This document shows, piece after piece, positions 7,967-19,534 of a DNA stretch of 64,000 nucleotides. A program made the translations under genes and the position numbers. Positions within the stretch are counted from its first letter, which is position 1; the number at the start of each line of letters is the position of its first letter. Source of the stretch: an uncultured Prevotellaceae bacterium (GTDB lineage: Bacteria; Bacteroidota; Bacteroidia; Bacteroidales; Bacteroidaceae); contig CADASP010000017.1 in NCBI GenBank assembly GCA_902790625.1, positions 1 to 64,000 of the forward strand, read 5' to 3'. The notes below the pieces were generated by a model that was not told the origin of the DNA, did no database searches, and worked only from the letters and a program-made list of their open reading frames with translations.

Positions 7967-8392
7967 TTATCCAATTTCAATCTGGCGGCTCACCTTCACC
8001 TTCTGCTCCTCATGCTTGGGCAGTTCCACGGTGAGCACTCCGTGCTCCACGCGGGCCTTGATTTGGTCCTTCTCCACGTCGTCGGGCAGGATGAGGGTCT
8101 GCTCGAACTTCGAGTACGAGAACTCGCGACGCAGATAGCGTGCGCTCTTGTCCTCCTCCTTGTGCTCCTCTTTCTTCTCCATCTTGATGAGCAGGTTGCC
8201 CTCGTCGTTGATGTGCACGTTGAAGTCTTCCTTCTTCATGCCCGGAGCGGCCATCTCCACGATGTAAGCCTTGTCGGTTTCCTTTACGTTGATGGCTGGA
8301 GCCGTGGCACTGGCCTTCGGCATGAACTCAGTATTGAAAAGATCGTTGAACACTGCGGGAATCCAGCTGTTTGTTCTCATCATTGGCATCAT
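7967..8392 (-). CDS. Small heat-shock protein, Hsp20/alpha-crystallin family
   Basis: A 141-residue ATP-independent holdase. The alpha-crystallin domain spans about residues 32-135 with the family marks VEMAAPGMKKEDFNVHI, YLRREFSYSKFEQTLILP and the closing strand GVLTVELPK; a short VSRQIEIG tail follows. The N-terminal 30 residues (NSWIPAVFNDLF) are the usual oligomerisation arm. The start is supported by an AGGAGGA sequence 8 nt upstream, a strong Shine-Dalgarno that is unusual for this phylum and suggests high translation under stress. A strong terminator follows. Confidence 0.95.
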   Translation of the reverse strand: MMPMMRTNSWIPAVFNDLFNTEFMPKASATAPAINVKETDKAYIVEMAAPGMKKEDFNVHINDEGNLLIKMEKKEEHKEEDKSARYLRREFSYSKFEQTLILPDDVEKDQIKARVEHGVLTVELPKHEEQKVKVSRQIEIG

Positions 8393-8585
8393 AGTTTTGT
8401 CCTCCTGTTTTTTGTTTTTATAGGTTATACATGTTGTCTGTTTTTTGGGCTTCGCTCATCGCGTTGCTCACTTATGTAGTTGCAACAATGGTGCCAAGGT
8501 GCGGTGGATGTCAAATTGTCGGCTTGGCGCGACAAAACGGCAGAAGGCCAACCGTGCTATTAGCGATTAATTAGTTCGCGAATTA

Positions 8586-8617
8586 TTTGCACGTTACGAA
8601 AAGAATCACTACCTTTG
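8586..8617 (+). promoter_or_regulatory. Consensus promoter for the acidic-tailed membrane protein
   Basis: TTTG at 8586-8589 and TACCTTTG at 8610-8617 with 20 nt between them. The ATG of the gene is at 8661. Confidence 0.8.
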
Positions 8618-8660
8618 CCTACTGATTGTGGAAAAGACCTATATATAAATATGTATAGAC

Positions 8661-9470
8661 ATGGATTTAATAGAGACTAATGAAAACCTTCCGCAGCAGC
8701 AGCGCAAGCAGCCCGCCACCATCGAAGAGTTGAAGCAGTGGTATGCTGACCGCCATCTGCCGCCCGAGGAGGTGACGCGCTTCTTCATTGGCAAGGATGT
8801 CAAGTCGCCCAAGGCCTTTGGCATCTACAAGGATGAGAGGGGCGAATGTGTAGTTTACAAGAACAAGGCCAGCGGCGAGCGTGCCATACGCTACCAAGGT
8901 CCCGACGAAGCCTTTGCTGTGGGCGAAATTTTGGCGAAACTGAAAGACGAGATTGCCAAGAGGAAGGCGGATAAGGCATCAAGAAGAGGTGCCGTGACAG
9001 ACTATGAAGAACCCATCAGCCGAAGCCGAAGCCGTAGCGTGATTAGTCGTAGCAGCCATGCGTCGGGCGTTTCGTCGGGTTCGTCGGGTGGTGGGATAGT
9101 GAAGTGGATTGTAGGTCTCGTCGCTGCCTTCCTCATCGGCATCGGTGTCACGAGCAACAACTATGTGCCCAACGGCTACTACAACTATCGTGGTGCCAGC
9201 TACTATCATCAGGGCAAGTCGTGGTATCGCTACAATTCTGGGTCGAGCAACTGGTCGCTCTCAGAGTCGCTCGACGACTGGATTACCAAGGATAACGCCG
9301 ACCAGTATCGTCTTGAGGGTTTCAACGGCTCGCCCTTTGAGGATTCCGAGTGGTACCAAGATGATAGCAGCATCGATGACGACTATGATGACGATGACGA
9401 CTACGACTGGGACGACGACGACGATGGCAGCTGGGATAGCGACGATAGCGATTGGGACAGCGACTGGTAG
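8661..9470 (+). CDS. Unknown membrane protein with strongly acidic Asp/Trp/Ser tail
   Basis: No family is recognised. The 269-residue protein has a soluble N-terminal region (about 1-110; PATIEELKQWYADRHLPPEE, FGIYKDERGECVVYKNKASG), a serine/arginine-rich linker (SRSRSRSVISRSSHASGV), one membrane helix (about 150-168, IVKWIVGLVAAFLIGIGV), a Tyr/Ser/Asn-rich outer segment (YYNYRGASYYHQGKSWYRYN) and an extreme C-terminus of about 45 residues consisting largely of D, S, W and Y. The N-terminal part recalls small domains that precede zinc-ribbon or DUF-type regions in Bacteroidetes, but this is not assigned. The acidic tail could bind cations or a basic partner outside the membrane. Confidence 0.75.
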   Translation: MDLIETNENLPQQQRKQPATIEELKQWYADRHLPPEEVTRFFIGKDVKSPKAFGIYKDERGECVVYKNKASGERAIRYQGPDEAFAVGEILAKLKDEIAKRKADKASRRGAVTDYEEPISRSRSRSVISRSSHASGVSSGSSGGGIVKWIVGLVAAFLIGIGVTSNNYVPNGYYNYRGASYYHQGKSWYRYNSGSSNWSLSESLDDWITKDNADQYRLEGFNGSPFEDSEWYQDDSSIDDDYDDDDDYDWDDDDDGSWDSDDSDWDSDW

Positions 9471-9514
9471 TAAAATTCGCATGTCGTAACCTCCCTGCGC
9501 TGCGATGCCAAAAA

Positions 9515-9576
9515 TCCCACGGCCTGGGACAAAAATTTGGAGCGCTCCAAATTTTAAAAAGTCAACGCCAAATTTT
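9515..9576. repeat. Composite intergenic palindromic element, copy 1 (GTCAACGCC family)
   Basis: It contains TCCCACGGCCTGGGA (inverted repeat), a perfect 24-nt palindrome at 9532-9555 centred on GGAGCGCTCC, and AAAAAGTCAACGCCAAATTTT. The same modules recur in reverse order at 43106-43172. It lies between convergent genes and the 24-nt palindrome with flanking A/T runs could terminate both. Confidence 0.75.
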
Positions 9577-9662
9577 GCTGGATGGCCACCATGTGAAAAA
9601 AGCCTGTTTTACAGTGATGATTCGCAAGCTTTCGGCTGAAGGTGATTGCGGGCAAAAACCGC

Positions 9663-12600
9663 TCAGTTTGACGAGGGTTGTGCCCCTTTGTCGCTCAGTA
9701 TTTGCTTTGCCACGGCCACTGCCTCCTCCACGGTGGGCACATTGGCGATGGTCATGGAGCGCTTGGCGGTGGCTTTCTGCGAGTCGGCACCGGCTTCGCG
9801 CAGGCTGCAACGCCTTACGTTTTGCGTGGCGAAGTCGATGATGCGGTCGAAAACAGGGCTTTGATAGTAGGGGCTGTTGAGGTTCGACACGAAATAGAGG
9901 TACATTCGTCCTTGGTTGAGCATAATCTTCTCGCATCCCAGCTGTTTTCCCATTCGTCGCAGCGGCACCACGTGCAGCAGTTCTTGTGCTTGTTTTGGCA
10001 GAGGGCCGAATCGGTCTACCATGCGCTGCCTGTAGGCTTCCAGCTCCGAGTCGTCGCGTAGGTTGTCCAGTTCGCGGTAGAGCAGCATGCGCTCCGAGTC
10101 GCTGGGCACGTAGGTGTCGGGGAAGTACATCTCCAGGTCGGATTCCAAGGTGCAGTCGGCTACGAAAGCAGCCCCATCTTCGGCCCCTCCTGCGGGGGTG
10201 AGGGGAGTATATGGCTCTTTTCCTTGTTTTTGATGTGGTGTGTGTATGCTCCCCTCTTCCTTTTGAGATGGGGCGGGACTCTCATTCCTCAGTTCGGCCA
10301 TGGCCTCGTTGAGGATTTTTTGGTAGGTCTCGTATCCCAGGTCGCTGATGAATCCGCTTTGCTCGGCGCCCAGCAGGTTGCCTGCGCCACGGATGTCGAG
10401 GTCTTGCATGGCGATGTTGATGCCGCTGCCCAGGTCGCTGAAGTTCTCGAGAGCCTCCAGTCGGCGCCGACTGTCGACGGGCAATGCCGATAGGGGTGGT
10501 GCCAGCAGGTAGCAGAAGGCCTTGCGGTTGCCTCGCCCCACGCGTCCGCGCATCTGGTGCAGGTCGCTCAGCCCGAAGTTGTGTGCAGCGTTGATGATGA
10601 TGGTGTTGGCATTGGGGATGTCGATGCCGTTTTCGACGATGGTAGTCGAGAGCAGCACGTCGTAGTCGTAGTTCGAGAATCCGAGCACTATCTGCTCCAA
10701 CTCTTCGGGCTTCATCTGTCCGTGTCCCACCGCCACGCGGCAGTCGGGGATGTATTTCAGGATGATTTCTTTCAGTCGGGTGAGGTCGTTGATGCGGTTG
10801 TTGACGAAGAACACCTGCCCGTTTCGGCTCATCTCGAAGTTGATGGCCTCCACGATGATTTCGGGCGAGAAGGTGTGTATCTCGGTTTGTATGGGATAGC
10901 GGTTGGGTGGTGGTGTCTGAATGATGCTCAAGTCGCGTGCCCCCATGATGGAGAACTGGAGTGTGCGCGGTATGGGTGTGGCGCTCATGGTGAGCGTGTC
11001 AACGTTGGTCTTCAGCTGCCTCAGTTTCTCCTTGGTGGCCACTCCGAATTTCTGCTCCTCGTCGATGATGAGCAGCCCCAGGTCGCGAAATTTCACGTTC
11101 TTTCCGATGAGCTTATGTGTGCCGATGAGGATGTCAATCTTTCCGGTTCTGAGGTCGTGCAGCAGTTCGGTAATCTGCTTGGCTGTTCGTGCCCGTGTGA
11201 GGTAGTCGACGCGCACGGGCATGTCTTTCAGTCGGTTGGCGAAGGTGTGGTAGTGCTGGTAGGCCAGCACGGTGGTGGGCACCAGCACGGCTGTCTGCTT
11301 GCCGTCGGCAGCGGCCTTGAAGGCGGCGCGCACGGCCACCTCGGTCTTTCCGAATCCCACGTCGCCACACACCAGTCGGTCCATGGGCACGGGCCGCTCC
11401 ATGTCGGCCTTCACGTCCTGTGTGGCCTTCAGCTGGTCGGGAGTGTCTTCGTAGATGAACGATGCTTCCAGCGCGTGCTGCAAGTAGCTGTCGTGGCTGA
11501 AGGCAAACCCTCGTTGGTGGCGGCGTGCGGCATAGAGGCGTATCAGGTCGCGTGCGATGTCCTTGATTTGCTTCTTCGTGCGCTCCTTCAGGCGCTCCCA
11601 CTGTCCGGTGCCCAGCGTCGACACGCGCGGAGGCTGACCGCCCTCCTGGCTCTTGTATTTCGACACCTTGTAGAGCGAGTGGATGGAAACGTAGATGGCA
11701 TCGCCCCGCTGGTAGATGATTTTTATCATCTCCTGGTATTGGGTAGGTGCTGTAGGTGTTGTAGGTTTGGTAGGTGTTGTAGGGTTGATGGGCATTCTGA
11801 CGAGACCGCCGAAGCGGCCGATGCCGTGGTCGATGTGCACCACGAAGTCGCCCAACTCAAACTGCTGTATCTCCTTCAGCGTCAGGGCCACCTTGCCGTT
11901 GCGTGCCTTGTCGCTCTTCAGGTTGTACTTGTGGAAGCGGTCGAATATTTGGTGGTCGGTGAAGAGGCAAAGCCGCAGGTCGTGGTCGATGAATCCCTCG
12001 TGCAGCGTCTTGTCGACGGGGGTGAAGTGCAGGCTGTGTGCATCGCCTTTCGGTGCATGGCTCTCGCTGTTCAGTATCTCCTTCAGTCGCTCTGTCTGCT
12101 TGGCGCTGTCGGCCAAAATATATAGCTTGTAGCCCTTTAGCATATAGTCTTCGAGTGTGCTGCTGAGCATTTCGAAGTTCTTGTGGAAGAGCGGTTGCGG
12201 CGAGATGTGGAAGTCGTCGCCGGAGGGCCTGACGATGATGTGGCGCATCTGCTCGGCTTGGGTGGCAAACTGTGTGCCGGTGATGATGTGGCTGTCGCGC
12301 TGCATCTCTTTCTCAATCTGCTTGGCCTCCATCTCGTTGGCTCCCTCCAGCCGCTCGCGCATGGCTTGGGTGGAGAATCCCTCCTGATAGGCATGCTCAA
12401 TGGCCTGGCGCACGAAGGCAGCATCTCTCATCACCAGCAGCGCGTCGGAGGGCATGAAGGTGAGCAGCGACTCCTTCTGCTCGGCAGCCGACATCTCGGG
12501 CATGATGTCGGCCCGCTGCCGACGCTCCTTCGACAGCTGGTCCTCGACCTCGAAGGTGCGTATGGAGTCGATGTCGTCGCCAAAGAAGTCGATGCGGAAG

Positions 12601-13199
12601 GGGTACTCGTTGCTGTAGCTGAACACGTCGAGGATGCTGCCTCGCAGGGCAAACTGCCCCGGCTCGTAGACGTAGTCCACCTCGCGGAATCCCAGCTGGC
12701 GCAGCTCGTTGAGCACGTCGTTCACGTCCACCGTCTGTCCCTGTTGCAGCGTCAGCGTCTGGGTGTCGAGCTGCTGTCGCGTGACCACCATCTCGGCCAG
12801 TGCCTCGGGAAAGGTGACGATGAACAGCTGCTTGTCGCTTTGCGCTTTGAGCACCGAGAGCACTTCGGTGCGCAGTATCTCGCTGGCGGCATCCTTCTGC
12901 CCGTACTTGATGGCCCGCTTGTAGCTGGAGGGGAAGAACAGCACCTGCCTTTCCGAGTCGCTTTGCTCACCGCCGCTTAGCTGCATCAGGTCGTGGTAGA
13001 AGTAGCCGGCTTGCTCCACATCCTGAAGGATGAAGAGGAAGGGTCTCTTGTTTCTTAACGCGCTGAACACCACGGGTGCGGCCGAGGCCACCAGCCCCTC
13101 CAAGCAGATGGGCTTGGCCGAAGGCTTGTCGATGGCCTTGGTCAGGGATTTCACTTTAGGCGAGTGAGCGTAGAGCGTTTGCAGGTCTTGTATTTTCAT
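9663..13199 (-). CDS. mfd: Transcription-repair coupling factor Mfd
   Basis: A 1,178-residue SF2 translocase that removes stalled RNA polymerase and recruits UvrA. Order: UvrB-like module (about 1-330), RNA-polymerase interaction CarD-like domain (LGDFVVHIDHGIGRFGGLV, about 450-540), helicase with Walker A CGDVGFGKTEVA (about 610), DEEQ Walker B (IDEEQKFG, about 714), motif VI (GRVGRGNRKAFCYLL) and the C-terminal TRCF domain (PDTYVPSDSERMLLYREL). Two low-complexity insertions disrupt otherwise conserved spacing without changing frame: a PTTPTKPTTPTAPT stretch at residues 470-486 in the CarD-like domain and a palindromic-repeat-derived segment at about 975-1009. No terminator is obvious beyond the palindrome in 9515-9576. 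Confidence 0.96.
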   Translation of the reverse strand: MKIQDLQTLYAHSPKVKSLTKAIDKPSAKPICLEGLVASAAPVVFSALRNKRPFLFILQDVEQAGYFYHDLMQLSGGEQSDSERQVLFFPSSYKRAIKYGQKDAASEILRTEVLSVLKAQSDKQLFIVTFPEALAEMVVTRQQLDTQTLTLQQGQTVDVNDVLNELRQLGFREVDYVYEPGQFALRGSILDVFSYSNEYPFRIDFFGDDIDSIRTFEVEDQLSKERRQRADIMPEMSAAEQKESLLTFMPSDALLVMRDAAFVRQAIEHAYQEGFSTQAMRERLEGANEMEAKQIEKEMQRDSHIITGTQFATQAEQMRHIIVRPSGDDFHISPQPLFHKNFEMLSSTLEDYMLKGYKLYILADSAKQTERLKEILNSESHAPKGDAHSLHFTPVDKTLHEGFIDHDLRLCLFTDHQIFDRFHKYNLKSDKARNGKVALTLKEIQQFELGDFVVHIDHGIGRFGGLVRMPINPTTPTKPTTPTAPTQYQEMIKIIYQRGDAIYVSIHSLYKVSKYKSQEGGQPPRVSTLGTGQWERLKERTKKQIKDIARDLIRLYAARRHQRGFAFSHDSYLQHALEASFIYEDTPDQLKATQDVKADMERPVPMDRLVCGDVGFGKTEVAVRAAFKAAADGKQTAVLVPTTVLAYQHYHTFANRLKDMPVRVDYLTRARTAKQITELLHDLRTGKIDILIGTHKLIGKNVKFRDLGLLIIDEEQKFGVATKEKLRQLKTNVDTLTMSATPIPRTLQFSIMGARDLSIIQTPPPNRYPIQTEIHTFSPEIIVEAINFEMSRNGQVFFVNNRINDLTRLKEIILKYIPDCRVAVGHGQMKPEELEQIVLGFSNYDYDVLLSTTIVENGIDIPNANTIIINAAHNFGLSDLHQMRGRVGRGNRKAFCYLLAPPLSALPVDSRRRLEALENFSDLGSGINIAMQDLDIRGAGNLLGAEQSGFISDLGYETYQKILNEAMAELRNESPAPSQKEEGSIHTPHQKQGKEPYTPLTPAGGAEDGAAFVADCTLESDLEMYFPDTYVPSDSERMLLYRELDNLRDDSELEAYRQRMVDRFGPLPKQAQELLHVVPLRRMGKQLGCEKIMLNQGRMYLYFVSNLNSPYYQSPVFDRIIDFATQNVRRCSLREAGADSQKATAKRSMTIANVPTVEEAVAVAKQILSDKGAQPSSN
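10171..10274. repeat. Palindromic repeat inserted in frame inside mfd
   Basis: The arms GCCCCATCT...GAGGGGAGTATA and TATGCTCCCCTC...AGATGGGGC are inverted around a centre of about 40 nt. On the mfd strand it encodes SQKEEGSIHTPHQKQ followed by EPYTPLTPAGGAEDGA, with no stop, in the variable region before the TRCF domain. Confidence 0.7.
11741..11788. repeat. GTAGGTGTT-type tandem microsatellite in mfd
   Basis: Degenerate repeats of GTAGGTGTT/GTAGGTTTG encode Pro-Thr-rich residues (TTPTKPTTPTAPT) within the CarD-like RNA-polymerase interaction domain of Mfd, between GLVRMPI and QEMIKIIYQ, where the family normally has a tight beta turn. Confidence 0.7.
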
Positions 13200-13226
13200 G
13201 ATGCAGTGTTCTTTGTTTGTCGTTCC

Positions 13227-13910
13227 TCAGTGCACTATTTCCACCACTGTCAGGCGATGGCCGTCTACGCGGAAACGCACGTCGCGACCGCCGAAAGGCA
13301 TGCCATAGGTGCGCTCGGCATCATCGTGATAGCTGGGGCGTGGATCCAGTGCGAGCAGCTGTCGCAAGGCTGCCAGTTCTTCGGGTGTGAAATGCTGGGC
13401 GAGGGTAGGGGGGATGTCCACTTCGAGCAGCTGCCACTGCTGTTGGTCGACAAATCCACTGCGCGCGTCGGGGTGGGCATCGGCATAGGCCACGTAGGGC
13501 TTCACATCGAAGATGGGCGTGCCGTCCATGAGGTCGGCTCCTTGCACATGGATGACAGGCCCCAGCTTGGTGTCGGTGTCGATGTGGTGGATGCGCACGC
13601 ACGAGAGGCCCAGTCCGTTGGGGCGGAAGGGCGAGCGCGTGGCAAAGACACCCATGCGGCGGTTGCCTCCTAAGCGAGGAGGACGCACCGTGAGTCCACT
13701 TTTGTTGGGGGTTCCGTTGGCCGAGAATTGCCAGATGAGCCAAAGGAAATCGAAGCCGTCGAGCCCTCTGATGGCTTCGGGCTGACGATAGTCGGGTTCA
13801 AAGACGATGGTGCCCGCCAAGTCGTTGGCAAGTCCGCTCTGGCGGGGGATGCCAAACTTCGACGTCAGCGGTGAATGAAAATGCGCAATGGGGTGTATCT
13901 CCATATTCAA
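13227..13910 (-). CDS. trmO: tRNA (N6-threonylcarbamoyladenosine37-N6)-methyltransferase TrmO
   Basis: A 227-residue UPF0066/YaeB-family protein that methylates t6A37 in tRNAs using S-adenosylmethionine. Marks are PIAHFHSPLTSKFGIPRQSG at the start, LDGFDFLWLIWQF, the VFATRSPFRPNGLGLSCV signature, GADLMDGTPIFDVKPYV, and the C-terminal extension ending YGMPFGGRDVRFRVDG. A -7 box ends only 5 nt upstream of the first ATG, so the mRNA is probably leaderless or uses the second ATG at 13904 (MEIHPIAHF), which matches the family start better. Confidence 0.93.
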   Translation of the reverse strand: MNMEIHPIAHFHSPLTSKFGIPRQSGLANDLAGTIVFEPDYRQPEAIRGLDGFDFLWLIWQFSANGTPNKSGLTVRPPRLGGNRRMGVFATRSPFRPNGLGLSCVRIHHIDTDTKLGPVIHVQGADLMDGTPIFDVKPYVAYADAHPDARSGFVDQQQWQLLEVDIPPTLAQHFTPEELAALRQLLALDPRPSYHDDAERTYGMPFGGRDVRFRVDGHRLTVVEIVH

Positions 13911-13914
13911 GCTG

Positions 13915-13922
13915 CAAAATTA
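13915..13922 (-). promoter_or_regulatory. -7 box of trmO
   Basis: TAATTTTG on the minus strand directly abuts the trmO start, implying a leaderless or near-leaderless transcript. Confidence 0.6.
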
Positions 13923-14019
13923 CGAATTAACGGCTGAATTGGTCGTGCCGAGCGATGGTTTTTCCTTCCCCCTTAATGAAATTTAACTACTTGCAGCGAG
14001 GGATTTCATAAAAAATGGC

Positions 14020-14027
14020 TACCTTTG
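14020..14027 (+). promoter_or_regulatory. -7 box of tamL
   Basis: TACCTTTG, 41 nt upstream of the tamL ATG; no good TTTG -33 box at the usual spacing. Confidence 0.6.
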
Positions 14028-14068
14028 CGATTTAATTGGCGACATTAGAGTAATCCGAAAAGCGCAAA

Positions 14069-16279
14069 ATGATAAGAACCGTGTTTGCCATGATGTGTGC
14101 TGTGCTGGTGATAGCCTCGTGCAGCACCACTCGCTATGTGCCCGACGATGCGTTGCTGCTCAACAGCGTCAAGGTGCGCACGGTGGGCGACTATCCGCAG
14201 GTGAACACGGCTCAGCTGCGCAATTATCTGCGACAGGTGCCCAACTCGCGGTGGTTTTCGGCATTGCGACTGCCGCTGCACGTCTATTCTCTCTCAGGCA
14301 CCGACTCCACCAAATGGCTCAACCGCACGCTGCGTGCCATTGGCGAGCCGCCCGTGCTGTTCGACTCGCTGAAGGCCGAACTGTCGCGAGGCGACCTGCG
14401 CCAGCAGTTGCGCAACGAGGGGTTTCTTAATGCTGAGGCCAACTATGAGCTGAAAAGGCACGGGAAAAAGGCCGACGTCACCTACTGGCTGCAGCCTGGC
14501 CAGCCTTATTTCATGCACACCATCCACTATCGCATTGATGACCCGCAGATAGCCCAAGTGTTGCAGGGCGACAGCGTGCGCCGACTGCTGCACGAGGGCA
14601 TGCGCTTCGATGTGAGTCAGCTCGATGCCGAGCGCAAGCGCATCACAGCCCTGCTGGCCGACAGCGGCTACTATCGTTTCCACAAGGAGTTCATCACCTA
14701 CCATGCCGACACCATCGGTGGCTCGCACCTCATCGACCTGACGCTGCATCTGGGGCTGTTCAGGCAGAACAACCGCCCCGACACCCTGCATACCCGCTAT
14801 ACCATGCGCAACATCGGCTACGACAGCGGCGATGCGCAAGATGCACGACTGCACCTGCGCCAGCACGTGCTTGAAGAGTGTACGCATATCGCTGAAGGCC
14901 AGTTGTATTCAGCCACAGGATTGAAGAACACCTACAACCACTTCGGCCGTTTGCAGGCCGTGAAATACACCAACATTTTGCTGACGCCAGTGAACGGTAG
15001 GCCAGAGTTGGACTGCAACATACAGATACAGACCAACAAACCCTCGACGCTCAGTTTCCAGCCTGAAGGCACCAACACTGCCGGCGACCTGGGAGCCGCC
15101 GCCTCGCTCACCTATCAGAACCGCAACCTCTTCCGTGGTAGCGAGGTGCTCAGCGTGGAATTGCGCGGTGCATACGAGGCCATCCGTGGACTGGAGGGCT
15201 ATGCCAATCAGGACTTTACGGAGTATTCGTTGGAGACACGTCTGCAGTTCCCCCGCTCCATCATGCCATTCCTCTCGCGTAGGCTTCGCCAGAGTCTGAA
15301 CGCCACCAGCGAGGTTTCGCTGCTCTACGATTTGCAGGACCGTCCCGAGTTCCACCGCCGCGTGCTCTCGGCCTCATGGCGCTATCGCTGGAACAATCCT
15401 TTGCGCCACGACCGCTTCCTGCTCGACCTGCTCGACCTGAACTATGTCTTCATGCCTTGGATTTCGTCTACCTTCAGACAGGAATACTTGGAGAGCGCAA
15501 CGTCGCGCAATGCCATCCTGCGCTATAACTACGAGGATTTGTTCATCACCAAGCTGGGCTTTGGCTATAGCTACGCCAAGGGGCCGCTGGCCTTGAAGAC
15601 CAATGTGGAGACATCGGGCAATGTGCTGTCGCTGGGGTCGCAGGTGTTTGGCTCGGACAAGGACAGCCAAGGCCATCACCGGCTGTTCAACATCGCCTTC
15701 GCCCAGTATGTGAAGGCCGACATCGACGTGGTGCGCTCGGTGGCCATCGACCAGCAGAACCAGGTGGTGTTCCATCTGGGCTTCGGCATCGCCTACCCCT
15801 ACGGCAACAGCAGCGTGTTGCCCTTCGAGAAGCGCTACTTCGCTGGCGGCGCCAACAGCGTGCGTGGCTGGAGCGTGCGCTCGCTGGGACCTGGCAAGTA
15901 CAAGGAGCGCGACGGCCGCATCAACTTCATCAACCAGACGGGCGACATGAAGCTCGACCTCAACGTGGAGTATCGCACCCACCTGTTCTGGAAACTCTAT
16001 GGTGCCGCCTTCGTCGATGCTGGCAACGTGTGGACGCTGCGCAACTATGAGATTCAGCCTGGCGGACAGTTTCGGTTGGAAGACCTGCCCAGCCAGTTGG
16101 CCACCAGCTATGGCATGGGTCTGCGCTTCAACATGGGCTACTTCATCCTGCGTTTCGACCTGGGCATGAAGGCCATCAACCCTGCCTACGAGGAAGATGA
16201 GGACGAGCACTATCCCATCCTGCATCCGCGCTTCAGCCGCGACTATGCCTTCCACTTCGCCATAGGTTTGCCCTTCTAA
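14069..16279 (+). CDS. TamL-type lipoprotein Omp85/BamA-family outer-membrane protein
   Basis: A 736-residue outer-membrane barrel protein of the Omp85 superfamily. It opens with a lipoprotein signal (VFAMMCAVLVIASCSTTRYV, lipobox cysteine at residue 18), which is the mark of the Bacteroidetes TamA variant TamL. Residues 30-300 are POTRA-like repeats (GDLRQQLRNEGFLNAEANYE; TALLADSGYYRFHKEFI). The C-terminal half is a 16-strand surface-antigen domain with SLGPGKYKERDGRINFINQT, GDMKLDLNVEYR and a final strand ending in FHFAIGLPF with terminal Phe. It should help insert autotransporter-like or other barrel proteins. The VRGW/L6-loop motif is seen at GGANSVRGWSVRSLGPG. Confidence 0.88.
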   Translation: MIRTVFAMMCAVLVIASCSTTRYVPDDALLLNSVKVRTVGDYPQVNTAQLRNYLRQVPNSRWFSALRLPLHVYSLSGTDSTKWLNRTLRAIGEPPVLFDSLKAELSRGDLRQQLRNEGFLNAEANYELKRHGKKADVTYWLQPGQPYFMHTIHYRIDDPQIAQVLQGDSVRRLLHEGMRFDVSQLDAERKRITALLADSGYYRFHKEFITYHADTIGGSHLIDLTLHLGLFRQNNRPDTLHTRYTMRNIGYDSGDAQDARLHLRQHVLEECTHIAEGQLYSATGLKNTYNHFGRLQAVKYTNILLTPVNGRPELDCNIQIQTNKPSTLSFQPEGTNTAGDLGAAASLTYQNRNLFRGSEVLSVELRGAYEAIRGLEGYANQDFTEYSLETRLQFPRSIMPFLSRRLRQSLNATSEVSLLYDLQDRPEFHRRVLSASWRYRWNNPLRHDRFLLDLLDLNYVFMPWISSTFRQEYLESATSRNAILRYNYEDLFITKLGFGYSYAKGPLALKTNVETSGNVLSLGSQVFGSDKDSQGHHRLFNIAFAQYVKADIDVVRSVAIDQQNQVVFHLGFGIAYPYGNSSVLPFEKRYFAGGANSVRGWSVRSLGPGKYKERDGRINFINQTGDMKLDLNVEYRTHLFWKLYGAAFVDAGNVWTLRNYEIQPGGQFRLEDLPSQLATSYGMGLRFNMGYFILRFDLGMKAINPAYEEDEDEHYPILHPRFSRDYAFHFAIGLPF

Positions 16280-16302
16280 GAAAAAATGAGATAAACACCT
16301 AA

Positions 16303-19503
<3,201 letters not shown>

Positions 19504-19534
19504 AAAAGAGAGAGATAAGTGATAAGTGAAAAGT

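Noticed and set aside
10557..12125. A 522-codon plus-strand frame within mfd
   Set aside because: Antisense shadow of a conserved gene; Val/His/Gln-rich translation without domains.
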